Shown one piece after another: positions 1-11,400 of a stretch of 64,000 bases of DNA; position 1 is the stretch's first letter; each line of letters starts with the position of its first letter. The notes below the pieces were generated by a model, which had not been told where the DNA came from, ran no database searches, and worked only from the letters and a program-made list of their open reading frames with translations. Position numbers and translations under genes: made by a program. Origin of the DNA: Cloeon dipterum (taxonomy: Eukaryota; Arthropoda; Insecta; Ephemeroptera; Baetidae); contig NC_088790.1 of NCBI RefSeq assembly GCF_949628265.1, forward strand, positions 9,118,545 through 9,182,544, read 5' to 3'.

Positions 1-243
1 CACACCACTCCTGTGTTGTCGGCTGATGCAGCTGCAATGAGGGGGGCGTAACCTCGCCTTCCAGCTGAATCGGAATGATTTCGCTTCTGATTGGTTGGAA
101 GATCTGCTGAAGGTGCAAAAACAACCTATCACGAGAGAGACGTTCGTCCAGTTCACTTCTTTCAGTGTGGTGCCTTTGCGAGTTTGCGAAATTTTTGTTT
201 CTGGTCTAAATATTGACTGATTTCATGCGTTTGTAATCGAGAA

Positions 244-381
244 ATGCGAATCAAGCGACCACTGGGGTTGTCAGGACTTGAACTCGGAATCGGTATCTTC
301 TTGGGCGTGCTCGGCGGCTTTTATATTTGGAAACCAATCTTTGAAAAACATTTCAATTTCAAACCTCCGACTGAACAGTGA
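244..381 (+). CDS. PIGBOS1-like small mitochondrial membrane protein
   Basis: This 45-residue ORF starts at ATG 244 and ends at TGA 379-381. It has a basic N-terminus (MRIKRP), one hydrophobic segment at about residues 10-28 rich in Gly, and the pattern G-x-Y-I-x2-P-x-F-E just after it. That layout matches PIGBOS1, a tiny outer-mitochondrial-membrane protein that contacts the ER in mammals. The family is usually slightly longer (about 54 residues). A second small ORF begins 67 bases downstream with no polyadenylation signal obvious before it, so the two may share one transcript. The identification rests on a short motif and is moderate. Confidence 0.6.
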   Translation: MRIKRPLGLSGLELGIGIFLGVLGGFYIWKPIFEKHFNFKPPTEQ

Positions 382-448
382 GAAAATAAAAATATAAATT
401 TGTTGTGATTTTCACATTAGACTTTGCCTGGCAGGGAGAAAATAAGAG

Positions 449-646
449 ATGTCACCTCAAGAGAAAACAGTCAGCCTACTCAAGCGATATAAATTTCCAC
501 TTATCATCTCCGGCTTTGTCACCTGGTACGCCTTTTACTTCAAAGTTTACAGGCCACAAGCTGAACGAACACGGATGGTGGAAAACGAAGCATTTGCCGA
601 AGCGGTATTCAAGAGGAGACAAGCTAGTGGAGAAGAAATCCAATAA
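449..646 (+). CDS. small single-pass membrane protein, second ORF of possible dicistronic mRNA
   Basis: This 65-residue ORF has a short hydrophilic N-terminus, one membrane segment at about residues 16-31 (FPLIISGFVTWYAFYF), then a basic and acidic tail (KVYRPQAERTRM...). Many small subunits and assembly factors of the inner mitochondrial membrane look like this, and the layout is loosely like cytochrome c oxidase subunit 6C. I could not assign it to a family with confidence. It lies 67 bp behind the PIGBOS1-like ORF on the same strand. AT-rich sequence with an attaaa-type signal follows around 711-745, consistent with one shared 3' end. A separate promoter between the two ORFs is not evident. 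Confidence 0.55.
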   Translation: MSPQEKTVSLLKRYKFPLIISGFVTWYAFYFKVYRPQAERTRMVENEAFAEAVFKRRQASGEEIQ

Positions 647-882
647 TTTCAATTCGTCGATGTACAAAATATTATGAATTTCGAAATATGTACATATTAG
701 TGTTGATAAAATTAAAAACAATCGCTTCCCTTTTTGATTAAATATTTTCGTTTAATTTAACAATTCTAAAGACAAAGGAGAACTTGGTGACTGCATTTAA
801 GTAGGTCCTTCACAATTATCTGTAACAAATGGATCACTATGCTGATCATCATTCGGCTTCTGAACTGACAAAAGCAGACCGT

Positions 883-1201
883 TCAATATTCTGGACCCTG
901 GTCGAATTTGGTGTTGTAGAATGGCATGTAGTCAAGGAAGAGCCTCCAGTCGGTGAAGTAGAGCAGGGTGCCGAAACCCGTCGCTCCGAAAATGGACCCA
1001 CTGCGTGCCCTATAAAATCAAGGGTAAAATTGAGACAGATTAATCTGATGCCAAATTAGTGAGGGTAAATCAATTTAAAATGTGCGTAATAGATTTAGGT
1101 TTTCACGGAATTTTGACCTACCAGGAAGTAAGGATTTCAATGTGTCTCTTTCCAACTGGTCCAGGAATACTGAACGCAGCTTTTCTAATCGCTCCCGACA
1201 T
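883..1201 (-). CDS. UQCR11: cytochrome b-c1 complex subunit 10 (UQCR11)
   Basis: Two exons, 1122-1201 and 883-1009, join at a codon for Trp (donor GTAGGT, acceptor TTTTATAG). The product is about 62 residues. Exon 1 ends VGKRHIEILTSW, matching the conserved G-x-R/K-x-x-E-x3-x-W of the family. Exon 2 gives FGATGFGTLLYFTDWRLFLD and then a Tyr/Phe-rich tail, the typical T-D-W-R-x-x-x-D signature after a membrane segment. The protein is a small accessory subunit of respiratory complex III in the inner mitochondrial membrane. It is convergent with the small plus-strand mitochondrial ORFs just upstream in the window. The start at 1201 was chosen because it is the ATG that opens the frame giving the family N-terminus. 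Confidence 0.85.
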
Positions 1202-1988
1202 GTTTGCGCGGCCAATTTCCAACTTTCCCAAAAATCAATCAACTGCCCGTGGTACAGCAGCTGTGCCAGCGAAAAAAGGGGCGTGGTCCCGATCGCCTGC
1301 CTTTCCCAATTCAAATTTCTAGCGGCAAATAATGCGCTTGGCTGTCAGCTGTCACACAATAATTCTTAGGAGTGTGGTGTGTGGGACTAACTGAATAGAA
1401 AAACGATGACTATATAGTTTTAAATTAAATGTTTTTATTGCATCAAATTCCATAATTATTATTTTGTAAAAATGGAACAAAGTAGGAAGGATTTCCAAAA
1501 TATAATATAAAAAAGCAAATAACGTTTCCCATGTAAACCTGAGAAGACTTATTTCAACCAACACGATTACAGCTACAATTTGAACTTGTGCATAGAAATA
1601 CATAATAATTCTTTAAAAATTCAATCTATGTACCTTACAACAAGATTTCACTTGTAAAGTGATATAAATATAACACATACGAATGCAACCGCCTCTAAAT
1701 CAGATCAAAGCAGTCGTTTCTTTTTCCTTCTCGCTTAAACGTAATTGGAAAGCTCCTTTCAAAATGCTCTCGAGTTCTTAGACAAGTTTGAATAGCACAA
1801 CATCACACGCAGGAGGTGTCTGGAAAATGCATCGATTCTTGAACAAAAGCAACGCAATACGACGTGTTTCAAAAATGGCAACGCAGCAGAGTGAGACAAA
1901 AAATACAATAAGTTAAAACGCGACGGCGGCAGACGGATATGAAAGCCCTCTCGCTAAAAATTCGCACTTAAGTTGGAGGAGAGCGTCT
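1202..1988. other. intergenic stretch between UQCR11 and GOLM2-like gene
   Basis: I see no gene here. The stretch should hold the UQCR11 promoter (just above 1201) and the 3' untranslated region of the GOLM2-like gene (below 1989). Short ORFs in it have no recognisable domain. Confidence 0.5.
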
Positions 1989-4633
1989 CTAGGGTTTGGC
2001 CGGCGGCGCGGGCGCCACACCGCCTCCGTTGTTGTTGTCCTGTTGGATGGCTTGCGCCATTTGGTCCACGCTGTCCTCGGCCGGATTCGCGTCTGGCAAA
2101 TTGTTGTTGTCCGCCTCGTCATTAGTATTCTTGTTGTCGAAACGCTCATCGTCCGCTGCTGCTGCATCCACCGCCTCGTTATTGTTAATGGGATCTGGAA
2201 AATTGTATGGGATTTAAACCAATGGAAAAGAATCAACGATAAAAAAGAAGAGCGAGGGCTGAGATCACTCATTGTTCAATCTGCAGTCTAACTGCTGTAT
2301 CTTTCCAAAATAATTTTTCTGTCTTTTTTTCTATTTTAGGTCTGCGGATTTATTTTAACCGAAGAGACCAAGCACATCTTACAGCCTTTTTTTCAGGGTT
2401 TGCCAATTTTGCAACAAAAATGAACTATTGAAAATAGAAACCGGTAAAAAACACTATTCTTAATTTTAATGATTCAACTCCAGAAAAATATCATATTTAG
2501 CGCCAAACAAGCAAGAGAGTATGAAAAATTCTATGAATTTTAAAAATCCAATATTTATTGCAACCAATGGCACAAAATCTGTTTTAATTTAAATACATAC
2601 ATATATTTTGGTCACTCAACAAATAAACTGTCATAAATAAAACAGTGCTTTTTAGCGTTCCGCGCAAATTTCAACGTAATATGCTGTCTATTAATCCACA
2701 AAGATATAAAATCCACAAAGTCTTCTGATCAAAATTTGTGACTTTCTTAAGTTGAACCAGTCATTTGGTTCATAACTTCAGTTTCTTCAAAGAAATTTAT
2801 CCGATAATTACCTGCTGGGAATAATCTCGACTACAACCATGCCTGGGTGTGTGCGAACTAAAAATTCAATATCATTGAAACCCAACACACCGGTTAGCAA
2901 AGCTCATGCGACACGCGTTTTTAGATTACTACCTGGAGGTGGTTTAAATTTCGATCTCTTTGCTGTCAGGGTCCATTTTTAGAAATGGCAATATTGTAAT
3001 TGACAGAAAGACTTACCTTCTCTCTCTTTGGCATTGTCCTCATCCTTTTCGTCTGCGTTCAGATCAGCAGCCTTGGATTTTGTGTTAACCGCTGACGCCG
3101 GAGCCACTTTTGCTGAAACACCACACCAAAAAGCTCATGTCATGCAATGCACACACTCACACTCATGGCACCCATTAAAATATTTTGTATGGGAAAACAT
3201 AACAAATTGGAATGGAGCTGAGCCCGAATTATACCTGGCAAATTCATGTAAAATTTAAAAAAAATGACAATGTAACTGTGCTTGCGCCCTTGAAATTTTG
3301 TAATAAAAGTTTGAAATAACACCTTGAAGATTTTCCTCAGCTTTGATTTCTTTCCTTTTATTACGTTTAAACAACATCAAAATCATTATAAAAATCCACA
3401 CTTTGTAAGGAAAAATTCTAGAAGATTAATTAAGCCCAGAATGTAAGTGCTCCCTTTGCCGAGTGTTTGGTTACCTTGGCCGGCCCGAATTTTAGTTACA
3501 GAAAAACGTGGCTGGGGCCGGGCAACGCCGGGTGGATCGTGTGGCAGTACGGGCAGCCCATGGAACTTGATTCCTATGAGACCGCGATCGACTATCTGCA
3601 CGTTGGAAACACGACTGTCGTAGCCGCGAGTACGCACTAGAGCTGCAGAGCGTGTTGTGGGAGCGAGCGGGAAAAATCAAGCGGCTGTGACAGCTTACCT
3701 GCCACGTTTGGCGTGCCTGGCGCTGGCTGACTCGCCTTCAGATTGTTCAGTTCAGATGTCACCTGCCGAAAACAACACATAAGAATCTTTTATACGCATA
3801 ATTTTATGATACTTTTAATTCTTTCAATACAAAATGCAATTGGATAATTTTGTTTCTAATGCAAAATAGAGAAATATTTAAATAAACATAGACGTGGATA
3901 ATATCCTAAATTATTTAAATATTTATTATAAAAACCCCATTAGAAATTATTTCACATACCTTTTCCAGATCAGTCTTAAGTTTTTCCGCGTCTTTGCGCC
4001 TCTCCTCCTTCTGTTTGGCCAGCTCGTCCTTCTCTATCTTCAGGCTCTTGATCACCTCCTCCTGCGACTGACTCACTTTTTTCAGCGATTCCTGAGGATC
4101 AAAATAACAATTATTAATCATACTGAAAAATTAAAACGTGTAAGTGGAGATCAAAGTATCAACCTGCTGGGCATTTTCCTGAAATAAAAAAGTGGTGGGT
4201 GAGAATGAAAGAAAGGAAAGGTTGAGAAACCATAGTGACTGACCAGCTCGGTAGTGCAGAGTTTGGCAGCATTCTTGGCGGCTTCAGCGGCGGTCTTGAG
4301 GGTGCCGATCTCTGCGTCCTTGTCCTGCAGGCTCTTGCGCGTGTCATCGGCGTTGATGTCCTGCTGCTCGAGGCGGACGCGAAGCTGGGCCAGCTCCTCC
4401 TCGGTGCTCTTGAGCCGGCCCTCGACTGACAAGCGTAGCTGCATGCTCTGGTCCTTGTCGTTGTTGCAGCGGCGCAGCTGCTCGGCCAGCTCGTCCAGTT
4501 GCTTCAGCAGCTCCATGTTCTGCGTCGACGATGACCACCAGTTGCAGGTCATGATGAAGGCGACGACCAGCAGGCCGCCGACCAGCAGCGGGGGGCACCG
4601 ACCGTGTGTTCCTCGCATGCTGTCCAAGCCCAT
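1989..4633 (-). CDS. GOLM2: GOLM2/CASC4-like Golgi type II membrane protein
   Basis: Exons in transcript order: 4254-4633, 4164-4178, 3960-4091, 3699-3762, 3475-3642, 3323-3340, 3017-3112, 2933-2962 and 1989-about 2195. The start is ATG 4633 (MGLDSMRG). A single membrane anchor at about residues 15-31 (PLLVGGLLVVAFIMTCN) is followed by a long coiled coil rich in Leu, Glu, Lys and Gln, then a basic/proline segment and an Asp/Asn/Ala-rich acidic tail ending APPAKP. A short cytosolic end, signal-anchor, luminal coiled coil and acidic tail is the GOLM1/GOLM2 architecture. These proteins reside in the cis-Golgi and act in protein sorting. Three exons are only 15, 18 and 30 nt and keep phase, so they are likely alternatively used. 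The 3323-3340 acceptor is poor in pyrimidines and is the least certain. Confidence 0.72.
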
Positions 4634-6174
4634 CGCTGCCGCACTGACCGCTGACCTCGGCCCAAAGTGTCGGCGAAAATCACACACTCGACTCGCTCGC
4701 GTCGCCTGCCCACACGTCAGCACCGCGCTCTCGCTGATACGATGCAGGATTCAGGGCCCCGTAATCGCGCTCAGCACTGCGACGCGGCCATGTTTTCTGT
4801 TGTCCTTCCGCAGACGGCTGCGGCTGGCGAACCAAGCGCTCATTGGCGGCACCTTAGGACACACCCCTTTTTTGCGGCCACTGGCGCGCTGGGAAAGATC
4901 TTCGAATTCATTGCTGAGGCCTACAGCAGACACAGTCAGTCTTATAATGAATATATGACTGCCTGCCCAGTCAGAAAATACGATTCCAGGGAGTTAAATC
5001 TTAAAACGTAATTATGCATGGTAGTCACTCTGGACATCAGATAATAAAGGGGAGGCAGTGCAAAATAAACAGAGAAATAATAAGCATGCATTTCATTAGT
5101 CTCCTTTGTGCCACAGTTGAACAGCCATGCATATTAAGGCAATCCAGTTCAGGAAAAAAGATAAATACTGGATCGGTAATACAGATTTGACACAGAGAAC
5201 TGAAAATTTCAGCGTCGATTTTAATCTGAACTGAAACAATTCCTTTTGAATGAACTGTACAGTTCCATCGTGGAATTAAACAGTCCCATGATAGAACTTA
5301 AATTATAAGAACCGTTTTAGTTCCTTCCGCGAAAGCGTGTGGTTCTAGGAGAAAAAAACCCGTGCGCATATATACTGAGTAACCAATTGGATTAATTGGA
5401 TATATTTTAATTATTGCTTAAGGTACATCATACATAACTGCAAAATTGCAAAGGCCCATAGTTAAATTGAAAATATAGCTTGAGATAGCTGATTTTCATC
5501 TTGTTTCATATATCCTTATGAATATCGGGAATTTCTTCAAATTTGCACGCTCTCATTTTCATCTTTGAACTGCAGATCGTCACTGTTATCAGGTCGGGAG
5601 TAATCAGTGAGGTAGATGTCAAGCTTTTTTTCTTTGACATAAATTTTTGAAGAGGCTGCTTCAAAGATCTATCCACCCATCTCAGAGGGCCCAATCCTAG
5701 GTATTCTGAAAATAATATTTCATTTTTTAAATGATCGAATGAAAAATATATTGAACACACGCAATGCATTGTGAAAACCAACCACAAACTTCCTCCAAGA
5801 CCTCTTCTGGGAAGGGTGCGTGGGCGATGCGGTTATCCCCTCAAGGTTTCTTGTCTCCATTTACTGATGTAAATAATGCAGTCCACTCATGGACCATAGA
5901 GAAAGCAAGATCCCTTAACCGATGGCTAATTTTTTTCGCTGGTTGATTTGGTCCTCGCTCTTTGCTAGTGACTTTATCCAGTTCTATTGTTGTTTAAATC
6001 ATTAGCCCTCTCGGGGAATTTTTTAGTACTCGGAGCTGTAAATTAAATATAATTAGAAAAAGGAAATAAAATAGTTATTAAAATTTTATGCTATAAATAA
6101 TTTTATTGACAAAGGCCATTATAACACTTACGCCAGGCTCTTTGGAGTTTCTAGGAAATTTCAAAAACTGATCA
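4634..6174. other. upstream region of GOLM2-like gene and unassigned DNA
   Basis: The GC-rich part at 4634-4930 is probably the GOLM2-like promoter and 5' UTR. Beyond it the DNA is AT-rich. A minus-strand open stretch at 5506-5709 follows a good acceptor (TATTTTCAG) but has no recognisable domain and no clear partner exon, so I do not call it a gene. Confidence 0.4.
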
Positions 6175-6466
6175 TCATTTTCCTTTTGTTGGTAAAGGCT
6201 GCACTGCTCTCTGGAATCAATTAAATCTTCAGTCATAAGAGAAGTAATTTTTAAAAGTAGACAAAGAGTGAAATTCCCACTAACCCAGTGTAAGTTTTAA
6301 TTAAAAAAATAGCAATAAAAAATTATTGGAGCACTAACTGATATGCATTCATAGTCAGGGTTAGTCTTGGTGTGTCTTTGGTCTTTGTTGCAGTAAACTT
6401 TGCGACCTTTCCATGAGTTCACACTAGCAACTCCATTTGCAGGGGAAGACTCAAGCACTGCAAAAT
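6175..6466 (-). CDS. possible two-exon coding end, unidentified
   Basis: Exon 6339-6466 follows an acceptor TTTTAACAG and is open for 43 codons. It begins in the same phase (G)AT as the BTB-gene terminal exons and ends at a donor GTTAGT. A second piece, 6175-6210, follows ATTGATTCCAG and reaches TGA. The predicted peptide has only two cysteines and no zinc finger. It could be one more, non-finger alternative end of the BTB gene, an exon of a separate minus-strand gene, or chance. No domain is recognised. Confidence 0.25.
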
Positions 6467-7582
6467 CTGTTAAAAGTTTGAAAATAGATAAGAATACTGC
6501 TAAAAATAAACCATATATTTTTTAAAAAAGCTTTAAAAATTAAACTTAAATTTCGACTACTATGCACAATTTCACGGGTTACATTTCAGCCCTAACCCCG
6601 AAAAAAATCAAAGGGCTTATTATCCCTTACTTTTGAATTTTCCGAGCTTCAAACTTGAAATTTCACCATCTACAAACAAGTACTTTAAGCAAATATAATT
6701 GTCACCTAAACATTAAACGAAAAAAATTCCATACGCGGAGAACTGCTCCTAAAGTTTTAAATATTTGTATTTACCGAAAGATAAGCGCAAACAAAATTTC
6801 GTGTTTTAGTGTTTTTACGATAGTTTGCATTTGCATGCACAATTGATGATATTAAAATTTAGAGTAAAAATCAAATTGATATGCAAAGAATTTTTCAACT
6901 TTTGTGGTGTTTGCTCCATTATAAAAATTACACTTTCCGCCACCGACTTACAGTTTTCGCCACCCATACTTGCTCTCATAAGAACTGACGAGATGTGCGG
7001 AAACTATATTTTTTCCATAATCTTTGCGAGTCCATTCGTAATCTGCAATAATGATTTATTTGTTAAATGTTGAAAGTCAATTCCAAAATGAACTTTTTTG
7101 GGGATACAAGGACAAAAGGTATTTTCGTTTAATAATCAAATTCTCAAAGGTCTTTGTGTTTCCATTGTTTCCAATTGCTCCAGAAAAGTTGGGTTCTGCA
7201 GGAATTGAGTATTTTAAGTATTGGCGTGGCCAGAAATATGGAATATTAAACTGCACAGTAAAAACACCATAAAACAAACACAAAATTATCGAAGATTTAA
7301 AGGCAGTATATGGCCAGAATTGTACTGAATAGAATTTTATTCTGTTCAAACTTAAAAAATGACAGCAATTGAAATCACTCAAGATCAAGAAATCACAAAT
7401 CAAAACCACAGCTTGCATAGAGGATGAAATTTTCTTTGAACTCTTGGTAGAACAAAATTTGCTTAAAATATTCTTTCTTTCTATTCCAAGAGTATTTTCT
7501 GCTGAGGTGTGTTTTACTTTTCTCCACCATGTAGCTTAAGGTAGTGTAAACTAAGCCGATTTTCACCAGAAAATACTCGGCC
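6467..7582. other. intergenic region, no gene seen
   Basis: AT-rich DNA without a supported gene. It contains a fragment related to the MITE-like hairpin element (about 6925-7030) and probably the 3' UTR of the last BTB-gene terminal exon near 7583. Confidence 0.5.
6925..7030. repeat. fragment related to the MITE-like hairpin repeat
   Basis: The stretch with TTACAGTTTTCGCCACCCAT, then CTCATAAGAACTGACGAGAT and a terminal TTTTTCCATA resembles one arm of the palindromic element at 35641-35845. The copy is diverged and only one arm is present. Confidence 0.55.
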
Positions 7583-8089
7583 TCACTTCTTGCATGTGGT
7601 GCGGCCCTCATGCATGGCCATGTGTCGCGGCAGGCTATGTGGCGAGATGAACTTTTTGCCGCACGTTCCACAAGTCTTGTTGCCCGCTTTGGCTGTAATA
7701 TTTGCAAAAATAACAAAACGAATAAATTAATTTTTAGGACCTTTGCTGTCAGTTTCATTAATTATTGTAAACACTATTTAATCGTGGGTATGTGATTGGA
7801 GCTTGTATCCTGATAATTATCGTTATTGGAATCAATAATAATAATTTACCTTTGGTCTTGAGTTTGCTTCCAAGTTGCTGCTTCGATCCCTTCTTGCAAT
7901 ACTTGTTCATGTGTCTCCTGAGGTTCTCCTCACTGGTCAGTATCCTTCCGCATTTTGAACATTTGAAAGCCAGGCGGGCCCGATTTGCTAAGTGCGTGGT
8001 CATGTGCACCTGAAGGTTGTGTCGAGTGCTAACCGTTCTGCCGCAAACCTTGCAAGTGGTGTCGTCTTCCTCTGGTTCAAGCAGTTCTT
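7583..8089 (-). CDS. Z21: split zinc-finger terminal exon pair of BTB gene
   Basis: This end is encoded by two exons, 7850-8089 and 7583-7692, joined in phase 1 (donor GTAAATT, acceptor ATATTACAG). The first begins (G)AA and encodes an acidic lead-in, a finger CKVC...H...H and a finger CSKC with H-M-N-K-Y-C. The second encodes a third finger CGTC...H...H followed by EGRTTCKK and a stop, so a would-be fourth finger is cut right after its first cysteine. It is the only array member I see whose fingers are divided between two exons, and it is the most distal one. Confidence 0.72.
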
Positions 8090-9056
8090 CTGTGAATTTG
8101 AATCGAAATTTCAAATTGAAATTTGATTAAAGAAAGTCACATGCATAAATTGAAGTTAATAAAGCAACGAGGGTGAATTCCATTTGAACATAAATATGGA
8201 ACAATCAATATCGACATACATAGATACTAACTAAAAAGTAAATATTTAATTTTTAAGGAGCGCGATCTAATCGTTTTTGCTAGTCCTCTTGACCCATCCT
8301 TTGCATTAGTTATAATATAAATAACTATAAATAGTGAATTATCTTTGAATAACAATAAAGATATATCAAATTATAGTATTCCCATGATGAGAATGACGTT
8401 TTCATGTGTGATATAGGCAAGATTAATTATCATTTTCCTTGGCAGCAGGCTGGACTCATGCTTTTAAAGAAGATAAGGAATATTTATAGAATGCTTTAAA
8501 AGGCGTTGTTGGGTTGCAGGGTAATAAATACAGCTCCAATCTATTCCTTATAAGGCGTAGTGTATTTGAAGCTTTTGAGCCCAATTCGGGTTTAAGCACG
8601 GTTTAAAACACACCACCCTTCTAACAAATCAACGCAGTGCGTGGCAGTTCACTCAAAATTATGAGCACTCTGATTATTCAACTACACACACCTCGCACGC
8701 TCAATTGCTGTAGGTCGAGTGACAGCTGCTGGAGCAGGTAAAGCATGCGCGTAAAGGTCGTTCACCACCTGCAACACAGGTTGCCTAAGCCACCAGGCTT
8801 CAGTGTGAATGAACCTCACTGTTTGATGTCTCAAAGCACATACTAGTTTATTTCATGATTCACCTTTTCCATGTGTAAAAAATATAAAAATAAATTAATA
8901 GGAGAGGTCAGATTAACGATTAACCGCAAATAAAAATAAGTATTTTGGTAATTTAATTTTATCTATGTATATTTAGCTATTTTTATGAACAACAAAAATT
9001 ACATTTTTCATCAACCTACATCGGAACCGCCACAAAAGTGTTAGACCAAAATGTGT

Positions 9057-9382
9057 TTACTCTTGCTCTACAACCACTAGTGTCTGGGCCGAGCAATTAA
9101 TGGTGTGTTGTCTGAGGCTCTTCTTGTTGCAGAGCACTCTTTTGCACAACGCACACTGTGTGCGACCCTCGTGCACGGCCATATGTTCCTTCAGGTTGGC
9201 TCTGTTCCCAAACTGTTTGCCGCAATGTCTGCACGTGGTCTCTCCAAAATGCATTGGTAGGTGACTTGTGCAGGCGTGTCTGGTTTTAAAGGTTTTCTTG
9301 CACAGAGGGCACTGGAACCTCGAACCTAAATCCACCGGCTGCAGCTGGGCCTTCTCCACATTCGCTGGTTTCGTTGATGTAT
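9057..9382 (-). CDS. Z20: zinc-finger terminal exon of BTB gene
   Basis: The acceptor (CATTTTGCAG) is followed by (G)AT in phase 1. A lead-in of about 25 residues precedes three fingers starting CPLC, CRHC and CALC, linked by FGETTC and HEGRTQC instead of the usual TGEKP linker. The third finger ends H-T-I-N-C, so it is C2HC. A tail VVVEQE precedes the stop. Confidence 0.8.
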
Positions 9383-10185
9383 CTGCAAAATGAATCATTT
9401 TTATGCAATTTTCAATCTTAACCAACTCAAGCACTCTCATTTTATTTCTAAGTATTTATTTTTTACCTTTATATTTTTAGACCCCTTAGGGAGAGGTGGA
9501 TCTTTACAAAAGATTCCTCACCAGCAATAAACCAAGGAATAATGACGATCGAGATGCGAATTTTCAAGCTTAAAATGTGAAAACCAAATCCGTTTAGCAT
9601 TTAACATTTTTTAAATTAATATTAACTCATTTCAACGAGTTATTATTTGCCACATATGTGCTATAATTGATTTTCAATTTCTTCATCAATGAAATCAAAT
9701 CAGAAAAGCTCCAATATAAAATATTTTTGTATACTTCCACATATTGACTCAAGAAAATAAGTGCGCCTAAATTAAATAAAAAACGTAACTAAATCATTCA
9801 GTTAAAAATTCACCTCTGAGGACATATAGCAATTAAATTTTTCCCCAGAAACCAATGAACCAACATCTCGATTCTTTAAAATAATTTTATGGCACTGTTT
9901 TGCAGTTAATTTTCAGAATATTGCTGAAATGATCTATCTTTGAAAGGAAAGTGAAGCAAGTCCAAAAGCTGATCGCTATTTACGCTGGGGAAATCCATTT
10001 TCTTTCGTGTGTAAGAATATATATATTGAAAATCCTTTGCCACCAAACAAAAATTGCTCTCTGCTGGCGCAGCTCAGGTTCATTAAGTGCCTCAGCGGGG
10101 CTCCGGACTTAACGTTATGCCGCGTATCACCCTTGGGGGCGTCCACGGAGGCGACGATCCATGGTACCCTCGTCTCCGGCGACCG

Positions 10186-10197
10186 CCCCCCCCCCCC
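10186..10197 (+). repeat. run of twelve cytosines
   Basis: A C12 homopolymer sits in a locally GC-rich island (about 10070-10260) inside an AT-rich array spacer. No gene was recognised around it. Confidence 0.6.
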
Positions 10198-10563
10198 TCG
10201 AACACGGTAAATGTTTTTTCTTTCGCGTCGTGAAACAGTTGAACGATATTATGCCACCCGCGAATAAAACCTGCTCTGCGGCACAGTTTCCTACGTTGTG
10301 TAAGGCGTATTTAACCAAATGTGACGATGAAGTTTGGGCCAATTTTGGCTTTACTCGCCTGAGTAACGTTTTAACATGGTGTTTGCCAAAAGTATCCTAT
10401 CTCAATTCTCTTCTTCGGACAAAGTCTCATATATATAGTATAAATTATTTGACTAGGCTTTACAGATTTTTAGGGGTAAGGGTGGTTCAGTTTCCTTGCT
10501 GTGAGATTAAACAAGATTAAACAATAGAATACAGATACAGATTAGATACAGGTGAGCACTTTT

Positions 10564-10805
10564 TTACATATGCCACACTGCGTGCGGCAGTACGTCATGC
10601 ATGGCCTTAAATATGTATAGTCTTGCTGTAGATCCTCTAGATGAATAAACGCAAATTCTACACGTGGTTCCTCCTGTGTTTGTCTTGATGTGATCCAAGC
10701 AGTGATGCCTGTTTTTGAAGATCTTTGTACTTCGTACAATTGAACCAGGAATCAGCCAACACCGGCACCAACTTAGGACCTCGGCACTTGAACTGGTTTG
10801 GACAC
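10564..10805 (-). pseudogene. partly decayed zinc-finger terminal exon (P7)
   Basis: A good acceptor (GGATTTGCAG) and the phase-1 start (G)GT are kept, and the frame is open to TAA 10564-10566. The first finger has lost its cysteine pair, though its second half is visible (FKNRHHCLDHIKTN). A GGTTCRIC linker starts a second finger, which then loses its Phe/Leu/His framework. It could still be spliced, but it would give at most a crippled DNA-binding end. Confidence 0.5.
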
Positions 10806-11229
10806 CTGCAAATCCGATATTATTTAATTATGCTGAAATGATTTTCCTCAGAATTTTTATTTCTTTATAAATGCAGTGCAATTAAATGGTTATAATCCTA
10901 ACTTTTTAGGACATGATCTAAAGAAGTAGAGGAGAGATAATTTTTCATAAAGATAAACTGAAAGGGGAGGGAAGTTTAGTTTTCCTTTAAAAATAAGAAA
11001 CTCATAGCCCTTTTCACAAATTCGCTTTTCTAGACAGAGGCTACTGCCAAGATCATGCGACAGTTGTATTCAGTTAAAGTTTACCTTTCTCTGCTAGTTT
11101 GCTTGGTCTTAGCCCTTTCTTCACGCAGCGGTAACTCTTGGAAGTGTGCAATATGAAGTTGTCCCCGTTGATAAATAAGATTTTTCAACATTGTTGGCAT
11201 GGAAATTGGATGCGGTTCACTTCGTAAGC

Positions 11230-11400
11230 GTGGCAAAGCGCCCCCTCAGGCAGTGGTGACTGCTGACCGTTTTGCTGCTAACTCGACACGTGATGTTCCA
11301 AGGATGCAGGTTGAAGTGCTGCACGCACTGGCTGGGGAGTGGTAGATCACATGCACACCGAGCACCCGAATTTCCAGGTCAATTTTTAGCGTCACTGGTC
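11230..11400 (-). pseudogene. decayed zinc-finger exon remnant (P6)
   Basis: On the minus strand the translation shows CVQHFNLHPWNITCRVSSKT, which resembles the inter-finger pattern H-x3-H-x-G-N-T-T-C-x2-C-G-K-T of array members, with the glycine and second cysteine replaced. No complete finger and no intact frame remain. Confidence 0.4.

Noticed and set aside
2779-2843. Possible extra GOLM2-like exon ending CCCAGCAG|GTAATT
   Set aside because: Its length would break the phase between flanking exons, so it is probably a cryptic site.
4254-4958. 234-codon plus-strand ORF
   Set aside because: It lies antisense to the coiled-coil exon of the GOLM2-like gene and reflects its GC-rich codon pattern; no domain.
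5506-5787. Minus-strand ORF of 93 codons after a good acceptor
   Set aside because: No domain, and I could not find upstream exons that join it in phase; possibly the end of an unrecognised gene, but unsupported.
10007-10520. Plus-strand ORFs of 67 and 119 codons around the C12 run
   Set aside because: No recognisable domain, no splice context, and the frame crosses a homopolymer; treated as noncoding.
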